Shown here piece by piece: positions 1-5,333 of a stretch of 6,338 nt of DNA. Position 1 is the stretch's first letter. Every line of letters begins with the position of its first letter. The DNA is from Nitrosopumilaceae archaeon (GTDB taxonomy: Archaea; Thermoproteota; Nitrososphaeria; Nitrososphaerales; Nitrosopumilaceae): positions 1-6,338 of the forward strand of contig RKRU01000085.1 of NCBI GenBank assembly GCA_007571225.1. The letters run 5' to 3'. Under the pieces are notes generated by a model. That model saw nothing but the letters and a program-made list of their open reading frames with translations. It made no database searches and was not told the DNA's origin. The translations under genes were made by a program, and so were the position numbers.

Positions 1-1278
1 GTTGTAGATGCCGACAGGTATGTAGTGGAGGCGCTAATTTATGTCCTGCCTTACGACAGGGCCACCGTCACCAAGGGTATCCTACCCAAACTCATAGATA
101 TAGAAAAGATACAAGACGAGCTTGCCTACCTGTATCCCCATTCAAAGTGGGAGATCAACTTTTCGGTGGAGCGAGAAGATACAAGGGGGGTGTCCTTTGA
201 CTTTAAGCAGGTTCTGGCAGGCACGGACCGCAAAAAACCGCTGAGCTCTATTGGATCGGAAAAGACAATACACCTGTTGTATACAGATGACATAATCCCA
301 TACTTGACAGATTGGGCAGACGGGCAGGACCGAGAGTATGCAGATGGGCAGACGCACATCATTCCACTGCTGATAGCAGTCGGTACCAATACGGAGGCCG
401 ATCTATACATGAATAGATTTGGCGTTTTGGGTATTGCCCCTCCGCAGCCCAACTCCACTGAAGCCTGCTGCGCCTTTGCAGTCACAAGCCAGAAGAAGCT
501 CTGGAACGAGAATGTGGGATTCACGGATCTGCTGATCCATGAGGTGGGACATGCAGTGGGCCTCATGCATCCATTTATGAGTATAGACCAGTATGGCGGC
601 ACAACAGGAAACGAATACTTTCAATGGTATGCCAGCCCGATGACATACTCCTCGCCCAACTCGGGATGTGGACTCTTGTTCTACCTCATATACCCAGAAC
701 CGTGCGGAAATGCGTCTCTGTCGTTTACCGAGTTTGAACGAAACGTGATTACGGATGCCCGTCTTGTCTCGCTGTGGGAGAAGGCCGATGCCAACCTGCG
801 GCAGGGCGACTTCCAGAATACTGACGCGTCGGCTCTACTCTCAGACTCAAAGAGGGCGCATGATGACGGGGATCTTTATTCCTTGAGGGGCTCACTGGCG
901 CTTGCCAAGGAGGCTTACAAACTGAGCTTGTCTGACGCCGATGGAGGGGACCGGCATGATGAGGAAACTACGGTGCAGCCGCCGCAGCCGCCGCAGCCGC
1001 CATCTACTGTCCCATCTTGGGTAAAGAACAACGCCAAATGGTGGTCTGACGGTCTACTTGACGACACCACATTCATGCAAGGAATACAGTATCTGCTTGA
1101 AAACGGCGTAATTGTAATACATGACCTTCCAGAATGCACCGCCCCGTCTTCTGCAGAGAAGATTCCATCATGGGTAAAGAACACTGCTGGGTGGTGGTCA
1201 GACGGCCTGTTAAGCCAAGATGACTTTGTGGGTGGCATCAAGTATATGATTGAGCAGGGCCTGATCTGCATACAATGA
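1..1278 (+). CDS. Metzincin-type zinc metalloprotease with two C-terminal PSWVKN modules (5' partial)
   Basis: Residues are numbered from the GTG at 25, but the frame is open to base 1 (VVDADRYV precedes it), so the gene very probably starts left of the window and the signal peptide is not visible. Seen: HEVGHAVGLMH at 172-182 fits the metzincin zinc site HExxHxxGxxH (three His ligands, catalytic Glu), and SPMTYSS around Met206 fits the Met-turn that follows it. Residues about 245-310 are charged and probably helical. A PPQPPQPP linker (318-326) then leads to two copies of a roughly 37-residue module (from 330 and 381) beginning PSWVKN and continuing WWSDGLL, with hydrophobic I/VxYxxExG ends. 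Such modules are common on extracytoplasmic proteins of Nitrososphaerota. Inferred role: an exported or surface-held endopeptidase; the substrate is unknown. It ends in TGA and is followed by a tandem repeat. The protease family call is strong; the subfamily cannot be set from sequence alone. Confidence 0.88.
   Translation, partial: VVDADRYVVEALIYVLPYDRATVTKGILPKLIDIEKIQDELAYLYPHSKWEINFSVEREDTRGVSFDFKQVLAGTDRKKPLSSIGSEKTIHLLYTDDIIPYLTDWADGQDREYADGQTHIIPLLIAVGTNTEADLYMNRFGVLGIAPPQPNSTEACCAFAVTSQKKLWNENVGFTDLLIHEVGHAVGLMHPFMSIDQYGGTTGNEYFQWYASPMTYSSPNSGCGLLFYLIYPEPCGNASLSFTEFERNVITDARLVSLWEKADANLRQGDFQNTDASALLSDSKRAHDDGDLYSLRGSLALAKEAYKLSLSDADGGDRHDEETTVQPPQPPQPPSTVPSWVKNNAKWWSDGLLDDTTFMQGIQYLLENGVIVIHDLPECTAPSSAEKIPSWVKNTAGWWSDGLLSQDDFVGGIKYMIEQGLICIQ
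976..1002 (+). repeat. Three tandem 9-bp units encoding QPP
   Basis: Three units of CAGCCGCCG (the last ends in A) encode QPPQPPQPP. They form the flexible proline linker between the protease body and the first PSWVKN module. Such a short in-frame repeat can change copy number by slippage without breaking the gene. Confidence 0.85.
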
Positions 1279-1325
1279 CCACACATCAGTCATACCTGCC
1301 AAGACCACACATCAGTCATGCCTGC
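1277..1325 (+). repeat. Two direct repeats of 23 bp, 26-bp period, at the 3' end of the protease gene
   Basis: Bases 1277-1299 and 1303-1325 match at 22 of 23 positions (A/G difference at the 17th base), separated by three bases. Each starts GACCACACATCAGTCAT. The first copy begins inside the protease stop codon, so the duplication covers the very end of the gene and its 3' flank. It may be a simple tandem duplication or a paired protein or RNA site. No hairpin is evident within a unit. Confidence 0.85.
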
Positions 1326-1340
1326 TCGATGAACATACCG

Positions 1341-1379
1341 CCCTCTTTTGTCATTGATCTGCGCGGTACGCCCTTTTGT
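1341..1379 (+). terminator. Pyrimidine/T-rich tracts, likely archaeal terminator for the protease gene
   Basis: CCCTCTTTTGT at 1341-1351 and CCCTTTTGT at 1371-1379 follow the protease stop. Archaeal RNA polymerase terminates at short oligo-T tracts without needing a hairpin, and a closely similar tract follows the next plus-strand gene. The rest of 1280-1470 holds no convincing ORF. Further T-rich sequence at about 1421-1440 may act as a backup. Confidence 0.4.
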
Positions 1380-1473
1380 ACATACACCTGTTTATGAAAT
1401 TTAATACAGATACAATATTTGTTCACGTTTTTGATTTTTAGCTTTCTATACATTTAGATAAACTTGGGCAATC

Positions 1474-1480
1474 TTATATA
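1474..1480 (+). promoter_or_regulatory. TATA box of the RAM-domain gene
   Basis: TTATATA in an AT-rich stretch. The usual archaeal spacing of about 25 bases from box centre to start site puts transcription at about 1500-1505, next to the ATG at 1502. The RAM gene start at 1525 would then have a leader of about 20 bases containing GGAGG. Confidence 0.65.
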
Positions 1481-1501
1481 ATTCTGGTTTTAAATTAAGG
1501 T

Positions 1502-1525
1502 ATGAAGACTGGAGGATATGCGTAA
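1502..1525 (+). promoter_or_regulatory. Shine-Dalgarno GGAGG within a possible seven-codon leader ORF
   Basis: GGAGG at 1511-1515 lies nine bases before the ATG at 1525 and supports that start. The same bases sit inside a mini-ORF, ATG at 1502 reading MKTGGYA and ending in TAA at 1523-1525. Its stop overlaps the RAM start by one base (TAATG), the geometry of termination-reinitiation coupling. The Shine-Dalgarno role is well supported; translation of the mini-ORF is inference. Confidence 0.55.
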
Positions 1526-1764
1526 TGGCCACAGCCTATGTCTTGATAAACTGTGAGCTGGGCTCCGAAGAGGCAGTCATCTCAGAACTAAAATCCATTG
1601 AGGGTGTCGTAGAAGTGCACGGTACCTTTGGAGCATATGACATCTTGGCAAAGGTGGAGTCGTCCCTCGTGGAGGCCTTGCGAGAGACCATAACATGGAA
1701 GATCAGAAAGATTCCAAAGATCAGATCGACTCTGACACTGATGGGTATAGAAGGTCAGCAATAA
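1525..1764 (+). CDS. Stand-alone Lrp/AsnC ligand-binding (RAM) domain protein
   Basis: At 79 residues this is only the C-terminal half of an Lrp/AsnC regulator. There is no N-terminal helix-turn-helix, and no upstream in-frame sequence that could supply one. MATAYVLINCELGSEE is the first strand and helix, GVVEVHGTFGAYDILAKV (about 27-44) is the conserved central hairpin with the G-x-YD signature, and the IPKIRSTLTLMG tail is the last strand. RAM domains form dimers and larger rings and bind amino acids or similar effectors. Proteins of this size may sense ligands or form mixed assemblies with full-length Lrp proteins. It has its own TATA box and a GGAGG at good spacing, so it is probably transcribed alone. 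The convergent methyltransferase lies 179 bases beyond its stop. The family is clear; ligand and partners are unknown. Confidence 0.92.
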   Translation: MATAYVLINCELGSEEAVISELKSIEGVVEVHGTFGAYDILAKVESSLVEALRETITWKIRKIPKIRSTLTLMGIEGQQ

Positions 1765-1787
1765 CGGACAGCTGTACTTCACATCCC

Positions 1788-1800
1788 CCCTTCTTTTGTA
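1788..1800 (+). terminator. T-rich terminator-like tract after the RAM gene
   Basis: A run of C followed by TTCTTTTGTA begins 24 bases after the TAA stop. It closely resembles the tracts at 1341 and 1371 after the protease gene, which suggests a shared type of termination signal. Confidence 0.4.
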
Positions 1801-1852
1801 ATGGGTCGTGCATCCATATACTCTTCTTCACGTTTGATCATTTGCTTATGTT

Positions 1853-1881
1853 GCCGTCTGTGGGACGGCCGTCTGTAGACG
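1853..1881. terminator. Two adjacent hairpins between convergent genes
   Basis: GCCGTC (1853-1858) pairs with GACGGC (1864-1869) over a five-base loop. Immediately after, CGTCT (1870-1874) pairs with AGACG (1877-1881). The arms share the CGTCTGT sequence, so the two hairpins are near repeats of each other. They lie in the 179-base gap between the RAM gene (stop 1764) and the methyltransferase (stop 1944), where a bidirectional 3'-end structure is plausible. No long T-run follows on the minus strand, so function is inferred. Confidence 0.4.
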
Positions 1882-1943
1882 TATGCGGCCTGCCCCCGCC
1901 GTATGGACCCGCGATGATGAGGCGCCGCCGTGTAGATTTGCTG

Positions 1944-3299
1944 TTAATCTGTAATGTGCCTCTGCATATCTCTGTCTCTTGATCTGGGATGGTTGAGGTG
2001 AAGCAGGACATCTGTGCACGCCTTTTCCACCTGCCGTTTTTCAACAATGTGTGTCTTTGGAGTGCAATCGGGTTTCGTATCGTCTAATTGTTCTGTCGCA
2101 GCCGCAGCAGGTGGTTCTGTAATTGTGTTGTGCAATATGGAGTCTTGATCGTCCACGCCGCCCAAGTTAAGCCTGAGGTGCCTGCCAGTGGACCCGACAA
2201 TAAAGCACAAGTACCTAGATTCCGGATTTCTATAGTACATGTAGAGCTCCCTTTGGCCCCGTACGTCCCAGTCCGACTCGGTTCTGAAGAGAAACTTGTA
2301 ACCCTTTGGAATGTTTGGGGACAGGTCTACCTCCGTGGTATCAAAGAACCCGCTCTGGATATCCTTTGACCATGATTCCTTGTAGAATACCGGAATTAAA
2401 TAGTCGCTGAGTTTTGTCTCCTCTCCCAGCCTCTCCCTTGCCACATCTACATACTCTTTTCTTATGTCAAGGCCAAGGTACCTTCTCCCCATGTTGTATG
2501 CGACTTTGGTGGTCTGTCCGCTACCGTTCATCGGGTCTAGGACCATGTCCCCCTTCTGGGTCAGTAGCGTAATCAACCTCCATGGAATCTGTTCTGGAAA
2601 AGGAACAGGGTGCTTGATCATACCCGGGGGCACGGGTGCAATATTCCAGATGGAGTTGGCCAGCTCCCGCTTTACAATCCGGTTTAGCGGAATTTTTGCA
2701 CCATCTGTCTTTATTATGTCGTCTCTTACCCTCCCCTTCTGCAGGATCAGTATGTATTCGTGCATTATGTTTGCCCTAAAGTAGCCCGGATACGGATATT
2801 GGATGAATATGCCAAGCCGGTTCCCCGAACCCTTTCTTCCCGACGTGACCTTGTGCCAGATTATCATATCCCTGAACCTCCATTTTTTTGGATCGTCCTC
2901 GTTTTCATGATTTACCAGCCTTGACAGCAACAGCGACGGCAACGGGATGAGTTTGGCATCGACCACCTCGTCCCCTATTACGATGCAACAGAATCCTCCA
3001 TCCTTTGTCACGCTGAAGACCTGTTCGAATATGTGCTGCATCGTATCCATGTATGCCTCAGTCGTATCCCCTCCGGTTCCCCTCATCCATACACTGTTGG
3101 ATTCCTTTAGGTTGGTTACGTGCTGGGTATAGTTGATTGCGTTCCTGTAGGGCGGTGACGTTACTGTCAATGCAACAGAGTCGGGCCTCACATATTTTGC
3201 AAGCTCTCCGGCGTCACCCTGTATGATCTCGTTCTCTCTGTACTCCTGTTTCACTGGAGTGTCTATTATGTGACATTTCAAAAATGTTCCTAGATGCAT
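1944..3299 (-). CDS. Beta-class DNA amino-methyltransferase (probably N4-cytosine type), solitary
   Basis: Predicted to transfer a methyl group from S-adenosylmethionine to an exocyclic amino group in DNA. In the 451-residue product the catalytic motif IV TSPPY is at 47-51, HPVPFPEQIP (about 230-239) is a motif X-like stretch, the SAM-binding motif I DPMNGSGQT is at 255-263 (commonly DPFxGSGTT, so Phe is replaced by Met), and YLGLDI (274-279) follows as motif II. Catalytic motif before SAM motif, with the recognition region between (about 60-225), defines the beta class. SPPY favours N4-cytosine, although N6-adenine cannot be excluded. About 150 residues follow the catalytic core; they are rich in aromatic and charged residues up to about 380, then low-complexity. 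No restriction nuclease is in the window, so it looks solitary. The start at 3299 lacks a strong ribosome site; GTG at codon 16 is an alternative. The interrupted ORF ends 18 bases upstream, so both may share one promoter. Confidence 0.9.
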   Translation of the reverse strand: MHLGTFLKCHIIDTPVKQEYRENEIIQGDAGELAKYVRPDSVALTVTSPPYRNAINYTQHVTNLKESNSVWMRGTGGDTTEAYMDTMQHIFEQVFSVTKDGGFCCIVIGDEVVDAKLIPLPSLLLSRLVNHENEDDPKKWRFRDMIIWHKVTSGRKGSGNRLGIFIQYPYPGYFRANIMHEYILILQKGRVRDDIIKTDGAKIPLNRIVKRELANSIWNIAPVPPGMIKHPVPFPEQIPWRLITLLTQKGDMVLDPMNGSGQTTKVAYNMGRRYLGLDIRKEYVDVARERLGEETKLSDYLIPVFYKESWSKDIQSGFFDTTEVDLSPNIPKGYKFLFRTESDWDVRGQRELYMYYRNPESRYLCFIVGSTGRHLRLNLGGVDDQDSILHNTITEPPAAAATEQLDDTKPDCTPKTHIVEKRQVEKACTDVLLHLNHPRSRDRDMQRHITD

Positions 3300-3317
3300 G
3301 ACTTGTTTTCCACAAAT

Positions 3318-3590
3318 CTAGCGCACCACGACTGCAAACGGTTCGGTGACAAACCGCACATCAGAAAAGATGCCGGCCAGAATCAATTGGGGGCAGTTCG
3401 GTCTTTCCATTATGGTTTTTTCAACTACTGCGAGTTGCTCCAATTTTTGCATCCATGTAGATACAGGGGATCCATCCTCATTGATCTGTTGTGGTTGTCT
3501 GCATGATTCAAACCACCCACAAAATTCAACATGGGAGCTAATGTTGATCCCAAGTACAAATTTAGCAAATCATTCGATTAGCCCAGACAT
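3318..3590 (-). pseudogene. Small protein-like ORF interrupted by an in-frame TGA, upstream of the methyltransferase
   Basis: Reading the minus strand from ATG at 3590 gives MSGLIE, then TGA at 3572-3570, then 83 uninterrupted codons starting FAKFVLGINISSHVEF and ending FVTEPFAVVVR before TAG at 3320-3318. The downstream part reads like a real protein: balanced composition, CGWFESC with paired cysteines, an amphipathic stretch WMQKLEQLAVVEKT, and a hydrophobic C-terminus. No ATG, GTG or TTG occurs after the TGA until codon 47 (ATG at 3452). A single CGA-to-TGA change would explain the break. Alternatively, GTG at 3593 reads NVWANRM and would join the frame with one base removed. It ends 18 bases before the methyltransferase and fits as the first member of a two-gene unit. 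I do not recognise the family. It may be a recent pseudogene, a sequencing error, or readthrough. Confidence 0.55.
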
Positions 3591-3640
3591 TCACTAGGAT
3601 TGATCTGACTGTACATCATCCTCGTGGTTTTGCAGGGGCG

Positions 3641-3651
3641 GATTATACAAA
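3641..3651 (-). promoter_or_regulatory. TATA-like box for the interrupted ORF and methyltransferase unit
   Basis: On the minus strand this reads TTTGTATAATC. About 27 bases downstream is ATGATG (3619-3614), which would be a leaderless start but opens only 13 codons. The interrupted ORF's ATG lies a further 24 bases on. No better box is visible immediately upstream of the methyltransferase, so this is the best candidate for both. The rest of 3591-3748 holds no gene. Confidence 0.4.
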
Positions 3652-3700
3652 CATCGGCGCCGCGTCCGTCTGATACGTTCCGACCAGTCACACGATATAT

Positions 3701-3745
3701 GCGGTCGTGCTGTTCAAAACCGCTTGTCATGTTGATAAAAGAAAG
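3701..3745 (-). terminator. T-rich tract and weak hairpin after the P-II gene
   Basis: On the minus strand CTTTCTTTTATC (3745-3734) starts four bases after the P-II stop and is a plausible archaeal oligo-T terminator. Further on, GCGGT and ACCGC (3723-3719 and 3705-3701) could form a five-base-pair stem with a 13-base loop, which is weak and may be chance. Confidence 0.45.
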
Positions 3746-3748
3746 TGA

Positions 3749-4090
3749 TTAGAGGGCCTCGTTGCCGCTCTTTTTGTTTGAGATGTTTACAACACTCTCA
3801 ACGTCTCTCACTGCAATGATTCCGTCTCCGGCATTTCCTGTATATACTGCAGCTGATAACGCGCTGGTGACCTTTTCAACATCACTGTCTGAAACAATGC
3901 TTGTTATGGTTACGACTGCAGTATACTCGGCAACTGCAGAGCCTGTTCCTCTGCCCTGCCTGACAGTACGTCTCTTGCTTGAGCCACGGCCTCTTCCTTC
4001 AGTGACGGTAAAGCCGCCTACGATATCATTGAGTGCTCCTACTGCTGCATTTAGTCTACTGCTTACAATCGTTGCTTCGATCTGTTTCAT
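3749..4090 (-). CDS. P-II family signalling protein, divergent
   Basis: P-II proteins are trimers that sense ATP/ADP and usually 2-oxoglutarate, and they control nitrogen and carbon metabolism by binding transporters and enzymes. The 113-residue length and layout fit: MKQIEATIVSSRL strand and helix, GGFTVTEGRGRG (25-36) leading into the T-loop, AEYTAVVTITSIVSD (54-68) as the next strand, then the B-loop TGNAGDG (84-90). Departures from the canonical family: the T-loop is Arg/Ser/Gly-rich (SSKRRTVRQGRGTGS) and lacks the modified Tyr; the B-loop reads GDGIIAV where the signature has GDG[KR][IV][FW], so the phosphate-binding Lys is Ile91. One Arg (95) follows. It is therefore probably a divergent paralogue with altered nucleotide or effector binding. 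No ammonium transporter or glutamine synthetase lies nearby. A TATA-like box 24-31 bases upstream suggests a leaderless mRNA. Confidence 0.85.
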   Translation of the reverse strand: MKQIEATIVSSRLNAAVGALNDIVGGFTVTEGRGRGSSKRRTVRQGRGTGSAVAEYTAVVTITSIVSDSDVEKVTSALSAAVYTGNAGDGIIAVRDVESVVNISNKKSGNEAL

Positions 4091-4113
4091 TAATATTATG
4101 CCTCTTGATCTTG

Positions 4114-4121
4114 CTTAAAAA
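4114..4121 (-). promoter_or_regulatory. TATA-like box of the P-II gene
   Basis: The minus strand reads TTTTTAAG, 24-31 bases before the ATG at 4090. This is the spacing for transcription starting at or within a few bases of the start codon. No Shine-Dalgarno sequence is visible in the bases before the ATG, consistent with leaderless translation. Confidence 0.55.
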
Positions 4122-4283
4122 CTTTAGATGAATTTTTTGAGATATTGTGATATTATCATGGGAGCGACGAAAACATGTTGGAAATGATGCTGGAAATACC
4201 GAATGTGATGTAAACCATCCCATGGTGCAGTTGTCTTATGCTTGACCTGAACGGTTACTGGTAGTGTTCACTGATTTTATCTG
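4122..4283. other. Intergenic stretch without a convincing gene
   Basis: Between the P-II promoter and the repeat tract I see only short ORFs. A 7-base inverted repeat, CATGGGA (4157-4163) and TCCCATG (4218-4224), is 54 bases apart and may be chance. TTTTAT at 4275-4280 resembles a weak TATA box on the plus strand just before the repeat tract. Confidence 0.4.
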
Positions 4284-4472
4284 GTGGTGGTTGCTGCTAA
4301 GACCGTTGCTGCTAAGACCGTTGCTGCTAAGACCGTTGCTGCTAAGACTGCTACTGTTGAGGCGCCGTCGTTGAGGCTGCCGCTGCTGTCTAGGCTGCTG
4401 AGGCGGCTTGTAGGCTTGGCCGTGCCCTATAGTAACAGCAGTACCCCCTCACGCCACCTGCGCACAGTCTAG
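4284..4472 (+). CDS. Doubtful 62-residue ORF encoding VAAKT repeats
   Basis: GTG at 4284 opens a frame reading MVVAAKT, three further VAAKT units, then ATVEAP, and finally an Arg/Leu-rich tail that looks non-coding. In the +2 frame the low-complexity theme continues after about 4364 as AVVEAAAAV, a TAG, then AAEAA. This suggests either a longer Ala-rich ORF broken by an indel and a nonsense change, or simple expansion of GCT/GTT-rich DNA. Ala/Lys/Thr repeats occur in basic nucleic-acid-binding tails, but no folded domain is present. No good ribosome site is visible. It probably does not encode a functional protein as it stands. Confidence 0.2.
   Translation: MVVAAKTVAAKTVAAKTVAAKTATVEAPSLRLPLLSRLLRRLVGLAVPYSNSSTPSRHLRTV
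4290..4349 (+). repeat. Four tandem 15-bp repeats
   Basis: The unit GTTGCTGCTAAGACC occurs at 4290-4304, 4305-4319 and 4320-4334 with no difference. A fourth copy at 4335-4349 differs only in its last base (T). The three identical copies imply recent expansion or gene conversion. In one plus frame each unit reads VAAKT. The flanks (about 4350-4410) remain rich in GCT, GTT and CTG triplets. Confidence 0.95.
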
Positions 4473-4476
4473 TTAC

Positions 4477-5307
4477 ATGCATAAATACGCAAGAATGTAT
4501 GGTATCTTGATGGACGATAAACTGTTTGACAACGTAAAGGCGCTGCTGGCAGGTGACTTTGGGGATGATCAGATTCTCAAGCAGATACACCGAGCGTGCA
4601 AGAACAACGAGGTCATCAGCAATTATGAGAAGAAATACGTACGGGATCTGGCAGAACGCTACTTGGTCAAAGGCAGTCTAGAGGCCGCACCAGAGCCCGC
4701 TTCGTATGTGCCGGCTGTAAAGATACTCGAATCACCCGTAGTGGAGAGCAGAGTGGCAGCAGTAGGACAACAGCAGCAACAGCCAGTCGAGCCCATGGTG
4801 CAGCACTCAGACGATGACGGCGGCCAGTCGACAGGCTTGGTCTCTTCACACTTGCCATCATCGTTGAAGACAACAAGGAAGAACACGCGAATTATCGCAG
4901 CGGTGGCGGCCGTTGCCGCGCTGGTGGTTATATCCGCAGTCGCATACGCGCTCAGTGATCCGTCCGATGTTGGCACGGATGAGGATATAATGCCGCTTGA
5001 TACGCCAGACCCGCCGCCTGTCCCTGACGTATTGTTTGATGTAAGTATGGATCTCGCAGAGTACTCTGGGGGCGATCTGATCTCCATCAGCGGCGCATCG
5101 GACAATGCAGATAACGTGGCCCTTGCAGTGGAGAATCCTGCGGGCATGACCATATGGGAGGAGACCGTACAGGCAAGGGCTGGGGGAACCTACTCCACGC
5201 TGACCATTGCCGGTGGTCCGGGATGGGATGAATATGGCACGTACACACTTCATGCCACCAGCAGCGACGGCATGTCCGACATGTATACGTTTGATCTTGT
5301 ACCGTAG
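4477..5307 (+). CDS. Single-pass membrane protein with a cytoplasmic module and external beta-sandwich domain
   Basis: From the ATG at 4477 the product is 276 residues; ATG at 4510 (codon 12) may be the true start. Residues 13-64 form a charged helical module (KALLAGDFGDDQILKQIH and NNEVISNYEKKYVRDLAERY) that I believe recurs in other Nitrososphaerota proteins. A Gln/Ser/Asp-rich linker (about 70-130) includes QQQQQ at 98-102. The basic KTTRKNTR precedes one membrane helix at about 139-159 (IIAAVAAVAALVVISAVAYA), predicting N-terminus in, C-terminus out. A Pro/Asp spacer then leads to a beta-sandwich domain at about 187-276, with the signature EYSGGDLISISG, then VENPAG, TYSTLTIAGGPGW and YGTYTLHA. 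That domain type is common on surface proteins of this phylum. It is probably a cell-surface or signalling protein linking an external binding domain to a cytosolic one; the ligand is unknown. It converges on the hidden ORF, with stops 26 bases apart. Confidence 0.85.
   Translation: MHKYARMYGILMDDKLFDNVKALLAGDFGDDQILKQIHRACKNNEVISNYEKKYVRDLAERYLVKGSLEAAPEPASYVPAVKILESPVVESRVAAVGQQQQQPVEPMVQHSDDDGGQSTGLVSSHLPSSLKTTRKNTRIIAAVAAVAALVVISAVAYALSDPSDVGTDEDIMPLDTPDPPPVPDVLFDVSMDLAEYSGGDLISISGASDNADNVALAVENPAGMTIWEETVQARAGGTYSTLTIAGGPGWDEYGTYTLHATSSDGMSDMYTFDLVP
4479..4487 (+). promoter_or_regulatory. Possible TATA box that favours a later start for the membrane protein
   Basis: GCATAAATA lies about 26 bases before the ATG at 4510, the spacing of a leaderless archaeal gene. 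If this is the promoter, translation starts at codon 12 (MDDKLFDN) and the first 11 codons from 4477 are promoter DNA. No comparably placed box was found for the 4477 start. Confidence 0.4.
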
Positions 5308-5333
5308 TGGCTTGACGGCACTATCTGAGCAGA

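Noticed and set aside
1838..2047. 69-codon minus-strand ORF overlapping the methyltransferase 3' end
   Set aside because: Considered as a frameshifted continuation of the methyltransferase, but the sequence is Arg/Thr/Gly-rich with no recognisable features, and the methyltransferase frame closes normally at TAA.
3294..3597. Two plus-strand ORFs of 70 and 83 codons in the gap upstream of the methyltransferase
   Set aside because: Composition is Cys/His/Ser-rich and unstructured. The opposite strand over the same bases holds the far more protein-like interrupted ORF.
3762..4118. 118-codon plus-strand ORF opposite the P-II gene
   Set aside because: It is a Ser/Thr/Ala/Pro-rich shadow of the P-II coding strand, with no domain and no start signals.
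4157..4224. Seven-base inverted repeat CATGGGA/TCCCATG
   Set aside because: The arms are short and 54 bases apart with no further pairing seen, so chance is likely.
4290..4349. The 15-bp repeats as a CRISPR array or iteron origin
   Set aside because: There are no spacers between units, the unit is too short for CRISPR, and no replication initiator gene or AT-rich unwinding region is next to it.
4390..4590. 66-codon minus-strand ORF across the start of the membrane protein gene
   Set aside because: Overlaps the N-terminal module in antisense, ends in the repeat tract, and has no supporting promoter or ribosome site.
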